From an uncultured Clostridia bacterium (GTDB lineage Bacteria; Bacillota; Clostridia; Peptostreptococcales; Anaerovoracaceae): a stretch of DNA of 64,000 bases. This document shows, piece by piece, positions 40,206 through 48,323 of this stretch. Made by a program: the position numbers and the translations under genes. Under the pieces are notes generated by a model. It saw only the letters and a list, made by a program, of their open reading frames with translations, was not told the DNA's origin and searched no databases. The DNA is taken from contig CAKQGQ010000005.1 in assembly GCA_934233735.1 (NCBI GenBank), positions 66,889-130,888 of the forward strand. The letters run 5' to 3'. Each line of letters starts with the position of its first letter. The first letter of the stretch is position 1.

Positions 40206-41194
40206 TGGCACTCAGAACAGCAATCGAAGCGGCAGCGGAAAAAATGGCAACGCGCCAGGCATACGGCAAAACTTTGGTAGAGCTCGGTGCGGAAAACCCG
40301 AACCTCGTGGTTATGGACGCAGACCTTTCAAAATCCACGATGACAGCGGATTTTGCGAAGGCATACCCGGATAGATTCTTCAACATGGGAATCGCAGAAC
40401 AAAACCTCTATGCGGCGGCATGCGGTCTGGCTCTCTCGGGAAAAGTCGTATGCGCCAGCACGTTTGCGATGTTTGCGGCGGGAAGAGCTTTTGAAATTAT
40501 CAGAAACTCCATTGGATACACGCATGCGAATGTGAAAATCTGCGCGACTCACGCGGGAATCACGGTAGGAGAAGACGGCGCGAGCCACCAGACTTTCGAG
40601 GACATTGCGCTGATGAGAACGATTCCGGGAATGACGGTAATCAATCCGTCCGACGGCGCGAGCGCAGCAGAGCTCATCCGGCAGGCGACGGCTTTTGAGG
40701 GCCCGGCATATGTGAGACTGGGCCGTGCGGCGGTTCCGACTTTCTATACGAAAGAAGCGGCAAAAGAAATCCGCATCGGAAAGGCGGCAACGCTCAGAGA
40801 GGGCGCGAAAGCTGACGGCGGACACGCGGACATCACAATCATCGCGACCGGAATCATGGTGAGCGAGGCGATGCAGGCAGCAGAAGCGCTTGCGGCAGAG
40901 CACGGCATCGAGGTCCGCGTAATCGATATGCACACCATCAAGCCGCTTGACGCAGAAGCAATCGTCAAGGCAGCAGAAGAGACCGGTGCAATCGTGACGG
41001 CAGAGGAACACTCGGTAATCGGCGGGCTCGGCTCAGCAGTTGCGGAAGTGGTGACGACCCACTGCCCGGTTAAGATGTACATGGTGGGCCAGCAGGATAC
41101 TTTCGGCGAATCCGGAAAGCCTGATGAACTCAAGAAAAAATACGGCATGACGAAGGACGACATCGTCAAGGGCGTTTTGACACTTAGAAAATAG
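40205..41194 (+). CDS. Transketolase, C-terminal subunit
   Basis: This subunit of about 329 residues carries the pyrimidine-binding and C-terminal transketolase domains: VVMDADLSKSTMTADFAKAY, FNMGIAEQNLYAAACGLALSG, HAGITVGEDGASHQTFEDIA and VITAEEHSVIGGLGSAVAEV-type segments. ATG 40205 overlaps the stop of the N-terminal subunit and follows GGAGGTGAATGG. The two subunits assemble into one enzyme. Confidence 0.92.
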   Translation: MALRTAIEAAAEKMATRQAYGKTLVELGAENPNLVVMDADLSKSTMTADFAKAYPDRFFNMGIAEQNLYAAACGLALSGKVVCASTFAMFAAGRAFEIIRNSIGYTHANVKICATHAGITVGEDGASHQTFEDIALMRTIPGMTVINPSDGASAAELIRQATAFEGPAYVRLGRAAVPTFYTKEAAKEIRIGKAATLREGAKADGGHADITIIATGIMVSEAMQAAEALAAEHGIEVRVIDMHTIKPLDAEAIVKAAEETGAIVTAEEHSVIGGLGSAVAEVVTTHCPVKMYMVGQQDTFGESGKPDELKKKYGMTKDDIVKGVLTLRK

Positions 41195-41371
41195 CACGGG
41201 CACGCCGGAAAGTGTTTACGGCGGTGCGCCGACGCGGTTCGACAGCGTTCGACAAAATTCGACACGCGATCAACATCAAGTTGTGCGCTCGACACGCGCC
41301 GGTTAAGACACACGCCGCGCCAAGCCGACGCGATCGGCACGCCGCGGTCACCCAAGGGGGGATATGAGACT

Positions 41372-43150
41372 ATGGAAGAGATTTTTGAAAATTTCAGCTT
41401 AGGGACGGCTTTTACTGGGCTGGCGCGATGGATATTCGTCGCGCTGGCTTTGTATATTTTGGTGCGCTCCATTATCTCGCTGATACGGGCAAAAAACCCG
41501 GCGGAGGTCTGGGCATACATGAACACGCGAACCTATCGGCAGGACGCATACGGAAACTGGGAAATCGCGGCGGAGGAAAGCGTACCGATTACACATTGGG
41601 AAAATGTCATCGGCAGGGCAAAGAGCTGCGATATTACAGCGGACGATCCGGCAATTTCAAGGAATCACGGGATTTTGATGAGAGACACCGCTGATTCGGA
41701 CGGAATCTGGAGCTATCAGGATTTAGGCTCAAAAAACGGTACATATCTGAACGACATTCTAATCAGCAGGCAGGGAGACCGCGAGGGGGAAACGGGACCT
41801 GAAATCAAGCTCGAATACGGAGATGTGATTCGCGCGGGCTTTACGGAATTTACGCTGATTCCGATTAGTCTGGAAGAAAAAAACAATAACCTCGCCATGC
41901 GAAAATCCGACACGAAGATTATGAGCGCAGGACCGAGTCTGGCGGCGCTTACGCTGTTTCAGATTTTGACGGTTTTTCAGCTCTGGCTTTCGGTGGGAAC
42001 GGAGCATTTGGGCGCGATTCTGACGGCATTCGGCGGTCTGTGCGCACTGATGTGGCTGTACATGGGCATTCTTAAAACCGCGGGAAAAACCGCGGTTGAG
42101 ATGGAAACCATCGCCTTCTTTTTATCCACGCTGAATCTGGCGGTTGTTGCGACATCCGCGCCGGACAAGCTGCTGAAGCAGTTCATTGCCATTGGCATCG
42201 GCGTGGCGGTATTGTTTGTGATGTGTTTTTTGCTGCGGAATTTAGAGCGGACGAAGGCTTTGAAATGGGCGATGCTCATCGGGGCGGCTTTGCTTCTTGT
42301 GGCAAATCTTGTCATCGGCTCCATCGGCTTCGGTGCAAAAAACTGGATTCAGATCGGAGGTTTTTCGTTCCAACCGTCGGAATTTGTAAAAATTGCATTT
42401 ATCTGGATTGGGGCAGCGACGCTGGACGAGCTTTTTGATAAGAAAAACCTTTTGGTTTTCATGATTTTCTCGGCATTCTGCTTTGGATGTCTGGGACTGA
42501 TGGGCGATTTCGGGACCGCCATCATCTTTTTCGTAACATTTTTGATTATTTCCTTCCTGCGAAGCGGCGACTTTTCCAAGCTCATCCTCATGGTGGGTGC
42601 GGCCGCTGCGGGCGGGTTTATGATACTACAGTTTAAACCGTACATCGCCACGCGATTTCAGACCTGGGGACATATCTGGGATCCGGCAGTCGTTGATGCG
42701 GCGGGCTATCAGCAGAGCAGAACCCTGACGGCGGCAGCCAGCGGGGGACTGGTGGGAGTCGGGCCGGGAAACGGCTGGCTTGACACGCTTCCGGCGGCGG
42801 ACACCGACATGGTTTTCGGCATTCTGATTGAAGAATGGGGGCTGATTATTGCGGTTTTAGCGGTACTTTCCATCGTGACGCTTGCGATTTTCGCGGTGCG
42901 CTCAATTATGTCGGGGCGCTCGACCTATTACACGATTGCGGCGTGCGGCGCGATGAGCATGTTCGTCTTTCAGACGATGCTGAACATCTTCGGCTGTACG
43001 GACATTTTGCCGTTCACAGGCGTTACCTTCCCGTTCGTTTCCAACGGCGGCACGAGCATGATTGCCTCATGGGCACTGCTGGCCTTTCTGAAGTCGGCGG
43101 ATACGCGTGAAAAAGCAAGTTTGGCGGTGAAAGGGGGAAGGCGCAGATGA
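41372..43150 (+). CDS. FHA domain fused to an FtsW/RodA/SpoVE-type glycosyltransferase
   Basis: The 592-residue protein starts with one membrane helix (about 17-38). An FHA domain follows (about 70-165; VIGRAKSCDI, ISRNHGILM, DLGSKNGTYLND), then ten or so helices of an FtsW/RodA SEDS peptidoglycan polymerase with FQPSEFVKIAFIW, GDFGTAIIFF, PFVSNGGTSMIA and DMVFGILIEEWG. FHA domains bind phosphothreonine, so wall synthesis may be kinase-controlled. Actinobacteria keep FHA and RodA in neighbouring genes; the fusion is notable. It overlaps the PBP gene by 4 bp. Confidence 0.9.
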   Translation: MEEIFENFSLGTAFTGLARWIFVALALYILVRSIISLIRAKNPAEVWAYMNTRTYRQDAYGNWEIAAEESVPITHWENVIGRAKSCDITADDPAISRNHGILMRDTADSDGIWSYQDLGSKNGTYLNDILISRQGDREGETGPEIKLEYGDVIRAGFTEFTLIPISLEEKNNNLAMRKSDTKIMSAGPSLAALTLFQILTVFQLWLSVGTEHLGAILTAFGGLCALMWLYMGILKTAGKTAVEMETIAFFLSTLNLAVVATSAPDKLLKQFIAIGIGVAVLFVMCFLLRNLERTKALKWAMLIGAALLLVANLVIGSIGFGAKNWIQIGGFSFQPSEFVKIAFIWIGAATLDELFDKKNLLVFMIFSAFCFGCLGLMGDFGTAIIFFVTFLIISFLRSGDFSKLILMVGAAAAGGFMILQFKPYIATRFQTWGHIWDPAVVDAAGYQQSRTLTAAASGGLVGVGPGNGWLDTLPAADTDMVFGILIEEWGLIIAVLAVLSIVTLAIFAVRSIMSGRSTYYTIAACGAMSMFVFQTMLNIFGCTDILPFTGVTFPFVSNGGTSMIASWALLAFLKSADTREKASLAVKGGRRR

Positions 43151-44520
43151 AAAAGCTGGAAGGAAGAGCGTTGCTCTGTCTGGCACTGGTCGCGGCACTG
43201 GTCGCGGGACTGATTCTTTTCGTAGTCAAACTGGAAATAAACGGAAGTACATGGGCTTCTTTCTACGGGAACAGTCATATTTACAAGAACGGAAAGCTTG
43301 CGGTCGGATCGGTTTATGACCGAAACGGCAAAAGGCTTTTAAAAAATACAAAGAACGGTCTCAAATACAATTCCGACGAAGAAATCCGCAGGGCAACGCT
43401 TCATGCGGTGGGAGACCCTTCGGGAAACATTGCTTCGGGAGCGAATGTCGCATTTCGGAGCAAAATGATCGGCTACAACTTCGTGACGGGTACCGGAGGC
43501 TTGTTCAATACCTCAGGAAGCAAGGTCGCGCTGACGATTGACGCAAAGGTCTGCCGCGAGGCTTATGAGGCACTGGGAGGGCGAAACGGGCTCGTGGGCG
43601 TTTACAATTACAAGACCGGGGAAATTATCTGCATGGCAAGCACCCCGACCTATGATCCGGGAGAGAAAGGTGAAAACACGCTTTCCAACCCGCTTCCGGG
43701 GACTTACATGAATAAGCTCCTCTCCGGCACGCTGACGCCGGGCTCCACCTTTAAACTGGTGACGACGGCAGCTGCCATCGAAAACAAGGCGGATCTTGAC
43801 ACCTGGAGCTACCAATGCACCGGAAGCCTGACCGTAGGCGCCGATAAAATTACCTGTCCGAAGGTTCACGGCACGATGGACATCTACGGGGCGCTGGCGA
43901 ATTCCTGCAACTGCGCTTATGCAACGCTTGCGATGGATTTAGGCGGCGAAACGCTGAGCGAGTACGCGAAAGCTCTGGGTTTGGAATCCTCTTATGACAT
44001 CGACGGCATTTCAACGGCGGCGGGAAGCTTTAATTTCGACAGTGCGAATGTCAACATCGGATGGGCGGGCATCGGTCAGTTTGAGGACCAGGTTAATCCG
44101 CTGTCCATGATGGTATATATGGGAGCGATTGCGGGCGAAGGAAAAGCGGCAAGACCTGTTCTTCTGCGCGACGCTTCGCTTTTGGAAAAGGGCGCGGAAA
44201 TCATCGGAAAGGAATCACAGACTGCGAAAAACGGCACTGTACGGCTGCTCGAAACGCAGACCGCAAAAGAGATTTCCGATATGATGCGCAATAATGTAAA
44301 AATCACCTATGGCGACGGCAATTATCCGGGGCTTTCGCTTCATGCGAAGTCGGGAACCGCTGAAGTCGGCACGGGAAAAGCGCCGCATAGCTGGTTTTGC
44401 GGATTTTCCGGTAATTACGCGTTTATCGTCTGTGTGGAAAACGGCGGGTACGGTTCCTCCGTGGCAGGACCGGTCGCAAACCGCGTACTGCAGTATATGA
44501 AATCGGAAAACTATTTTTAA
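43147..44520 (+). CDS. Class B penicillin-binding protein (transpeptidase)
   Basis: The 457-residue protein has an N-terminal membrane helix, a short dimerisation region, and a transpeptidase domain with STFK (about 199), SCN (about 253) and KSGT (about 401). It partners the SEDS polymerase encoded just upstream, overlapping by ATGA. In the family, the PBP cross-links the glycan made by FtsW/RodA. It is close to the PbpA type of Actinobacteria and SpoVD-like relatives. The IS605-type element begins right after its stop. Confidence 0.9.
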   Translation: MKKLEGRALLCLALVAALVAGLILFVVKLEINGSTWASFYGNSHIYKNGKLAVGSVYDRNGKRLLKNTKNGLKYNSDEEIRRATLHAVGDPSGNIASGANVAFRSKMIGYNFVTGTGGLFNTSGSKVALTIDAKVCREAYEALGGRNGLVGVYNYKTGEIICMASTPTYDPGEKGENTLSNPLPGTYMNKLLSGTLTPGSTFKLVTTAAAIENKADLDTWSYQCTGSLTVGADKITCPKVHGTMDIYGALANSCNCAYATLAMDLGGETLSEYAKALGLESSYDIDGISTAAGSFNFDSANVNIGWAGIGQFEDQVNPLSMMVYMGAIAGEGKAARPVLLRDASLLEKGAEIIGKESQTAKNGTVRLLETQTAKEISDMMRNNVKITYGDGNYPGLSLHAKSGTAEVGTGKAPHSWFCGFSGNYAFIVCVENGGYGSSVAGPVANRVLQYMKSENYF

Positions 44521-44526
44521 TTTAGG

Positions 44527-44566
44527 GGCGAGAAAACTCGGTTTTGCAAAGCCGAGTTTTCTCGCC
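44527..44566 (+). promoter_or_regulatory. Left-end hairpin of the IS200/IS605 element
   Basis: GGCGAGAAAACTCGG pairs perfectly with CCGAGTTTTCTCGCC across a 10-nt loop and has no T-tract. Its CTCGG...CCGAG core matches the right-end hairpin, supporting a role in TnpA recognition. It may double as a terminator for the PBP gene. Confidence 0.6.
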
Positions 44567-44586
44567 TCCTGTTGGTAAGTAATACA

Positions 44587-44615
44587 TTGCATAAGGTAAG
44601 CATATATGATATAAT
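44587..44615 (+). promoter_or_regulatory. Promoter of tnpA, predicting a leaderless mRNA
   Basis: TTGCAT (44587-44592) and TATAAT (44610-44615) are 17 bp apart. The ATG of tnpA begins 7 bp after the -10 box, so transcription and translation should start at nearly the same base. Confidence 0.7.
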
Positions 44616-44621
44616 AAACCT

Positions 44622-45083
44622 ATGAAACGCAATAATTCTAAGCATACATATAGTAGAACTTGTGTCTACAACATTAACTACCATATCATTTGGGGAACAA
44701 AATATCGCAACAAGTGGATGACTGCCGCACTTGAAGATGAAATCAAGCAAATTCTCATTGACATTGCCAAAGAGAAGGGGTTTTGTATCGACCACATAGA
44801 AATCGGTTTAGACGATCACATACATCTTTTAGTGACTGCACCACCCAAACTTTCTGTTACAGTTATTGTAAAATATCTCAAAGGCATCAGCTCCTTTCGG
44901 TTGTTTCGCTTGCATCCTGAGCTAAAACAATTTTACTGGAAGAAGACGAATCCTCATATATGGTCGCCAAGCTATTTCGTCGAGTCCATAGGCACGACCA
45001 ATGCGGATGCTGTTGCTAAGTACATAGACGACCAACGAGGGAAGGAGCGAAAGTATGACGGAGACGACACTTCGAACAATTAA
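44622..45083 (+). CDS. tnpA: TnpA, IS200/IS605-family Y1 HUH transposase
   Basis: The 153-residue transposase shows the HUH motif DHIHLLV and the catalytic tyrosine in SYFVESIGTT. It starts SRTCVYNINYHIIWGTKYRN, typical of the family. It excises and inserts single-stranded DNA by cutting at hairpin ends. The length and motifs look intact. No ribosome binding site lies before ATG 44622, consistent with leaderless translation. tnpB overlaps its 3' end by 29 bp. Confidence 0.93.
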   Translation: MKRNNSKHTYSRTCVYNINYHIIWGTKYRNKWMTAALEDEIKQILIDIAKEKGFCIDHIEIGLDDHIHLLVTAPPKLSVTVIVKYLKGISSFRLFRLHPELKQFYWKKTNPHIWSPSYFVESIGTTNADAVAKYIDDQRGKERKYDGDDTSNN

Positions 45084-46203
45084 ATACCGAGTATACCCAA
45101 ATGAGCAGCAACGCATACTTATCGCCAAAACAATCGGTGCTTCTCGTTTCGTATATAACAAGATGCTTGAACTGAATAAGGAAGCCTATGCGAATGGTGA
45201 GAAGCTCGCTTCCCGCAACGCATTCAACTATCGCCTCACTAAACTAAAGAAAGAATACGAGTGGCTGTATGAAGTTGACTCTACTGCCCTTACTGCTGCC
45301 AATGATAACCTGGCAAACGCTTTCAAAGGCTTCTTCGCGGGAAAGACGGGTTTCCCCAATTTCCACAAGAAGAAATTTTCGGGTTCGTATACCTCAAAAC
45401 GCATAAAAAACACCAACAATATATCAATCGGTGATAACTATGTACACTTACCAAAGGTTGGTATACTTAAGGCTAAAATACACAAGAAAAGTAAGGTAGA
45501 CTGGAACCTCAAGTCTGCCACGGTTTCCATTGAGTCCGACGAGAAATACTATGTGTCTTTGCTCTTTGCGTTTGAGAGAACCATAAATAAAGTTCCCGTG
45601 TCAACGAACGCCATTGGGCTTGACTATGCCTCGAATGGTTTATATGTGGATAGCAACGGCAAGACCGGCACGAATCACAAATATTACCGTGAAAGCCAAA
45701 CCAAACTTGCAAAACAGCAACGCAGGCTTTCTCGTATGCAAGGCTCAAAAAAAGGCGAGGCGAAATCAAATAACTATATCAAGCAGCTTCGTAAAGTCAA
45801 TAAAATGCAAAGGCATATCGCAAACCAACGCCTCGACAATCTGCACAAAATATCTTCTGAGATAGCCAATCAGTATGATGTTGTCTGCGTAGAAAATCTA
45901 AATATGCGTGCCATGGCAAACAAAGGCTTTGGCAACGGCAAAGCGACCATGGATAACGGATACGGCTTGCTTCAAAATATGCTTGAATACAAACTTTCTG
46001 ACCGAGGAAAGTATTTTGTCAAGGTCGATAAATGGTTTCCTTCGAGTCAAATTTGCCATCGCTGCGGCACGCTGCATCCGGAGATGAAAGACTTACGCAT
46101 TCGCAAGATGGCATGTTCTTGCGGTATTTGCATAAGCCGCGACCAAAATGCCGCCATCAACATAAAAAAAGAAGGTCTGCGCATCCTGGAATTCGGAGCG
46201 TAA
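45055..46203 (+). CDS. tnpB: TnpB, RNA-guided endonuclease of the IS605 family
   Basis: The 382-residue protein has RuvC residues in AIGLDYAS (Asp), VCVENLNM (Glu) and SRDQNAAINI (Asp), and the zinc-finger CHRCG...CSCGIC before the last. Starting IKYRVYPNEQQRILI is typical. TnpB proteins are ancestors of Cas12 and cut DNA guided by omega RNA from the element's right end. All catalytic positions appear present, so it may be active. An ATG at 45055 lies inside tnpA. Confidence 0.93.
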   Translation: MTETTLRTIKYRVYPNEQQRILIAKTIGASRFVYNKMLELNKEAYANGEKLASRNAFNYRLTKLKKEYEWLYEVDSTALTAANDNLANAFKGFFAGKTGFPNFHKKKFSGSYTSKRIKNTNNISIGDNYVHLPKVGILKAKIHKKSKVDWNLKSATVSIESDEKYYVSLLFAFERTINKVPVSTNAIGLDYASNGLYVDSNGKTGTNHKYYRESQTKLAKQQRRLSRMQGSKKGEAKSNNYIKQLRKVNKMQRHIANQRLDNLHKISSEIANQYDVVCVENLNMRAMANKGFGNGKATMDNGYGLLQNMLEYKLSDRGKYFVKVDKWFPSSQICHRCGTLHPEMKDLRIRKMACSCGICISRDQNAAINIKKEGLRILEFGA

Positions 46204-46350
46204 ACCTTCATAATGACATATGGTACGGTAGGAACTATCGAAACCTAACGCTTGTGGAGATTGTGGGAAAACTGCTTTCTGCGGAAAGATGTGAGAATAA
46301 CCGCGATCATTGAAGCAAGAAGCTCGGTAATTTATTGCCGAGTAGTTCAC
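46204..46350 (+). ncRNA. Putative omega RNA scaffold (3' end of tnpB transcript)
   Basis: The region from the end of tnpB to the right end is non-coding and folded, ending in the CTCGG/CCGAG hairpin and TTCAC. Family knowledge places the omega RNA here, sometimes starting within tnpB. The guide would be the bases just past the element (from about 46351, AAACTCTGAAAGG). Exact ends are inference. Confidence 0.5.
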
Positions 46351-46379
46351 AAACTCTGAAAGGAGATACGAAGGAAAAG

Positions 46380-47231
46380 ATGGAAGTTGTAATTATCACA
46401 GGCTTATCGGGAGCCGGAAAAACGAAGGCGGCGGACTGGTTTGAGGACAAGGGCTATTACTGCATCGACAATATGCCGCCGGCTCTGATCAAAAACTTTA
46501 TCGAGCTTACCCTTTCGGGAGTCAGGCAGGTCACGAAGGCGGCTTTTGTCGTCGATGTGCGAGGAGGTTTATTTTTCCATGATTTGAAAAACAGCATTGC
46601 AGCACTCGAAAACGACGAAAATGTGGATTTTAAGATTTTGTTCGTAGAGGCTTCCAATGAGGCTTTGATAAGGCGCTACAACGAAACGCGGCGAATTCAC
46701 CCGCTTTCCACGGCGGCGATTACGGCGGAAGTCATTGAAGAGGAACGGCAGAAATTATCGGAGCTTCGCACGCACGCGACCTACATCATCGATACATCTT
46801 CCCTCAAAGTCGCTGAATTCAATGCAGAACTGGACAGAGTGTTCACAAAGGGCCAGGCAAATGATTCCTTTATTCTGAATTTCATGTCGTTTGGCTATAA
46901 GCACGGGATTCCGCTCGAAGCCGACTGGGTGCTGGATGTGCGTTTTATTCCGAATCCGTATTATGTGCCGAGCTTGAAGCCTTTGACCGGAAACAACAAA
47001 AAAGTTTCCCAGTATGTACTCAAGCACGACATCACAAAGGAATTTATCAACAGACTTGTGGAAATCATCAAGCGTCTGATTCCATGCTATATCAAAGAAG
47101 GTAAGTACAGCCTGACGGTGGCACTGGGCTGCACGGGAGGGCATCACCGCTCGGTTGCGGTTGCCAATGAGGTTTACCGGATTTTTTCGGAAGAGGACCG
47201 CAGGGTGACGATTGAGCACAGAGACCTATAA
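46380..47231 (+). CDS. rapZ: RNase adapter protein RapZ
   Basis: The 283-residue protein has Walker A GLSGAGKT (about 8-15), and the C-terminal RapZ region SFGYKHGIPLEADWVLDVRF, then LTVALGCTGGHHRSVAVAN. RapZ binds nucleotides and, in E. coli, guides RNase E to a small RNA controlling GlcN6P synthesis; in Gram-positives its targets are less clear. ATG 46380 is preferred (AAGGAG at 46360 and GAAGGAAA nearer). The IS605-type element lies 29 bp before the start codon. Confidence 0.93.
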   Translation: MEVVIITGLSGAGKTKAADWFEDKGYYCIDNMPPALIKNFIELTLSGVRQVTKAAFVVDVRGGLFFHDLKNSIAALENDENVDFKILFVEASNEALIRRYNETRRIHPLSTAAITAEVIEEERQKLSELRTHATYIIDTSSLKVAEFNAELDRVFTKGQANDSFILNFMSFGYKHGIPLEADWVLDVRFIPNPYYVPSLKPLTGNNKKVSQYVLKHDITKEFINRLVEIIKRLIPCYIKEGKYSLTVALGCTGGHHRSVAVANEVYRIFSEEDRRVTIEHRDL

Positions 47232-47264
47232 AGCAGAAGAAACTGTGAAAAAAGTTTTAACCAC

Positions 47265-47293
47265 TTGAATATCATTTCGTGTGATGATATAAT
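47265..47293 (+). promoter_or_regulatory. Sigma-A promoter of kce
   Basis: TTGAAT (47265-47270) and TATAAT (47288-47293) are 17 bp apart. It would let kce be expressed independently of rapZ. Confidence 0.8.
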
Positions 47294-47369
47294 ATTTATA
47301 TGAGTGCGGATTTTAGGCACAACTATTAGTAATTATTTTGTTTGAAAGAATGAAATAAAAAGGAGATCG

Positions 47370-48203
47370 ATGAAAATGGACAAATTAATTATCAGTGCAT
47401 GTATTTGCGGTGCGGAAGTAACTAAGGAAAACAACCCTGCAGTTCCTTATACTGTAGAAGAAGTTGTAAGAGAAGCAAAATCTGCTTATGATGCAGGTGC
47501 AGCTCTTATCCACCTTCACGTAAGATGGGACGACGGTACTCCGACACAGGACAAGGGCAGATTCCAGGAAATGGTTGACGCTATCAGAAAAGAATGTCCG
47601 GATGTTATTATCCAGCCTTCCACAGGTGGAGCAGTTGGTATGACTGACCTTGAAAGATTACAGTCAACAGAAATCACTCCAACCCCTGAAATGGCAACAT
47701 TAGACTGCGGTACTTGCAACTTCGGCGGAGACGATATTTTCGTAAATACAGATAACACAATCAACAACTTCGGCGACATCATGCAGGAAAGAGGCATTAA
47801 GCCTGAATGCGAAGTATTCGATAAGGGCATGATCGACTTAGCTCTTAAGGCTGCTAAGAAGGGTCACATTAAATACCCAATCCACTTCGACTTTGTACTT
47901 GGCGTTCAGATGACAGCTACAGTTCGCGACCTCGTTATCATGGCTACTTCCATCCCTGCAGACTCCACTTGGACTGCTACAGGTATCGGTAAGAACGCAT
48001 GGGGCATCGCTGCTGCTACAATCGCTATGGGCGGACACGTTCGTGTTGGTTTCGAAGACAATGTATACATGTCCAAGGGCGTACTCGCTAAATCCAACGG
48101 CGAAATGGTAGAAAGAGTTGTTCAGATGGCTAAGCTGCTCAACAGAGAAGTTGCTACTCCTGCTGAAGCAAGAGAAATCTTAGGATTAGCTCCACTGAAA
48201 TAA
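47370..48203 (+). CDS. kce: 3-keto-5-aminohexanoate cleavage enzyme (BKACE family)
   Basis: The 277-residue TIM-barrel enzyme carries the zinc motif HLHVRWDDG, IISACICGAEVTKENNPAVPY at the N-terminus, IIQPSTGG, and VRVGFEDNVY. Kce condenses 3-keto-5-aminohexanoate with acetyl-CoA in lysine fermentation; other BKACE members act on different beta-keto acids. Its codon use looks biased toward high expression compared with its neighbours. It has its own promoter and terminator. ATG 47370 or 47376 (MDKL) both sit near AAGGAG. Confidence 0.88.
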   Translation: MKMDKLIISACICGAEVTKENNPAVPYTVEEVVREAKSAYDAGAALIHLHVRWDDGTPTQDKGRFQEMVDAIRKECPDVIIQPSTGGAVGMTDLERLQSTEITPTPEMATLDCGTCNFGGDDIFVNTDNTINNFGDIMQERGIKPECEVFDKGMIDLALKAAKKGHIKYPIHFDFVLGVQMTATVRDLVIMATSIPADSTWTATGIGKNAWGIAAATIAMGGHVRVGFEDNVYMSKGVLAKSNGEMVERVVQMAKLLNREVATPAEAREILGLAPLK

Positions 48204-48232
48204 TCGAACAGAAAATACATAGGCAACTTGTG

Positions 48233-48260
48233 AAGGAGCGGCGGATGTCGCTCCTTTTTT
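48233..48260 (+). terminator. Intrinsic terminator of kce
   Basis: AAGGAGCG (48233-48240) pairs with CGCTCCTT (48249-48256), continuing into Ts. Confidence 0.85.
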
Positions 48261-48323
48261 GAAAATTGCGCGTTAATCAGCGGCACATAGAACAAAATGC
48301 AAAAGTAAAGGAATCGAAATACT

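Larger units (their letters stand above)
44521..46350 (+). mobile_element. IS200/IS605-type insertion sequence
   Basis: It encodes tnpA (Y1 transposase) and tnpB. Both ends carry related hairpins: left end ACTCGG...CCGAGT within a 15-bp stem (44527-44541/44552-44566), right end CTCGGTAA-TTTA-TTGCCGAG (46323-46342), then TAGTTCAC. The boundaries are approximate: the left end lies at or just after the PBP stop, the right end after TTCAC at 46350. The element separates the PBP gene from rapZ. No inverted terminal repeats or target duplication are expected in this family. Confidence 0.8.
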
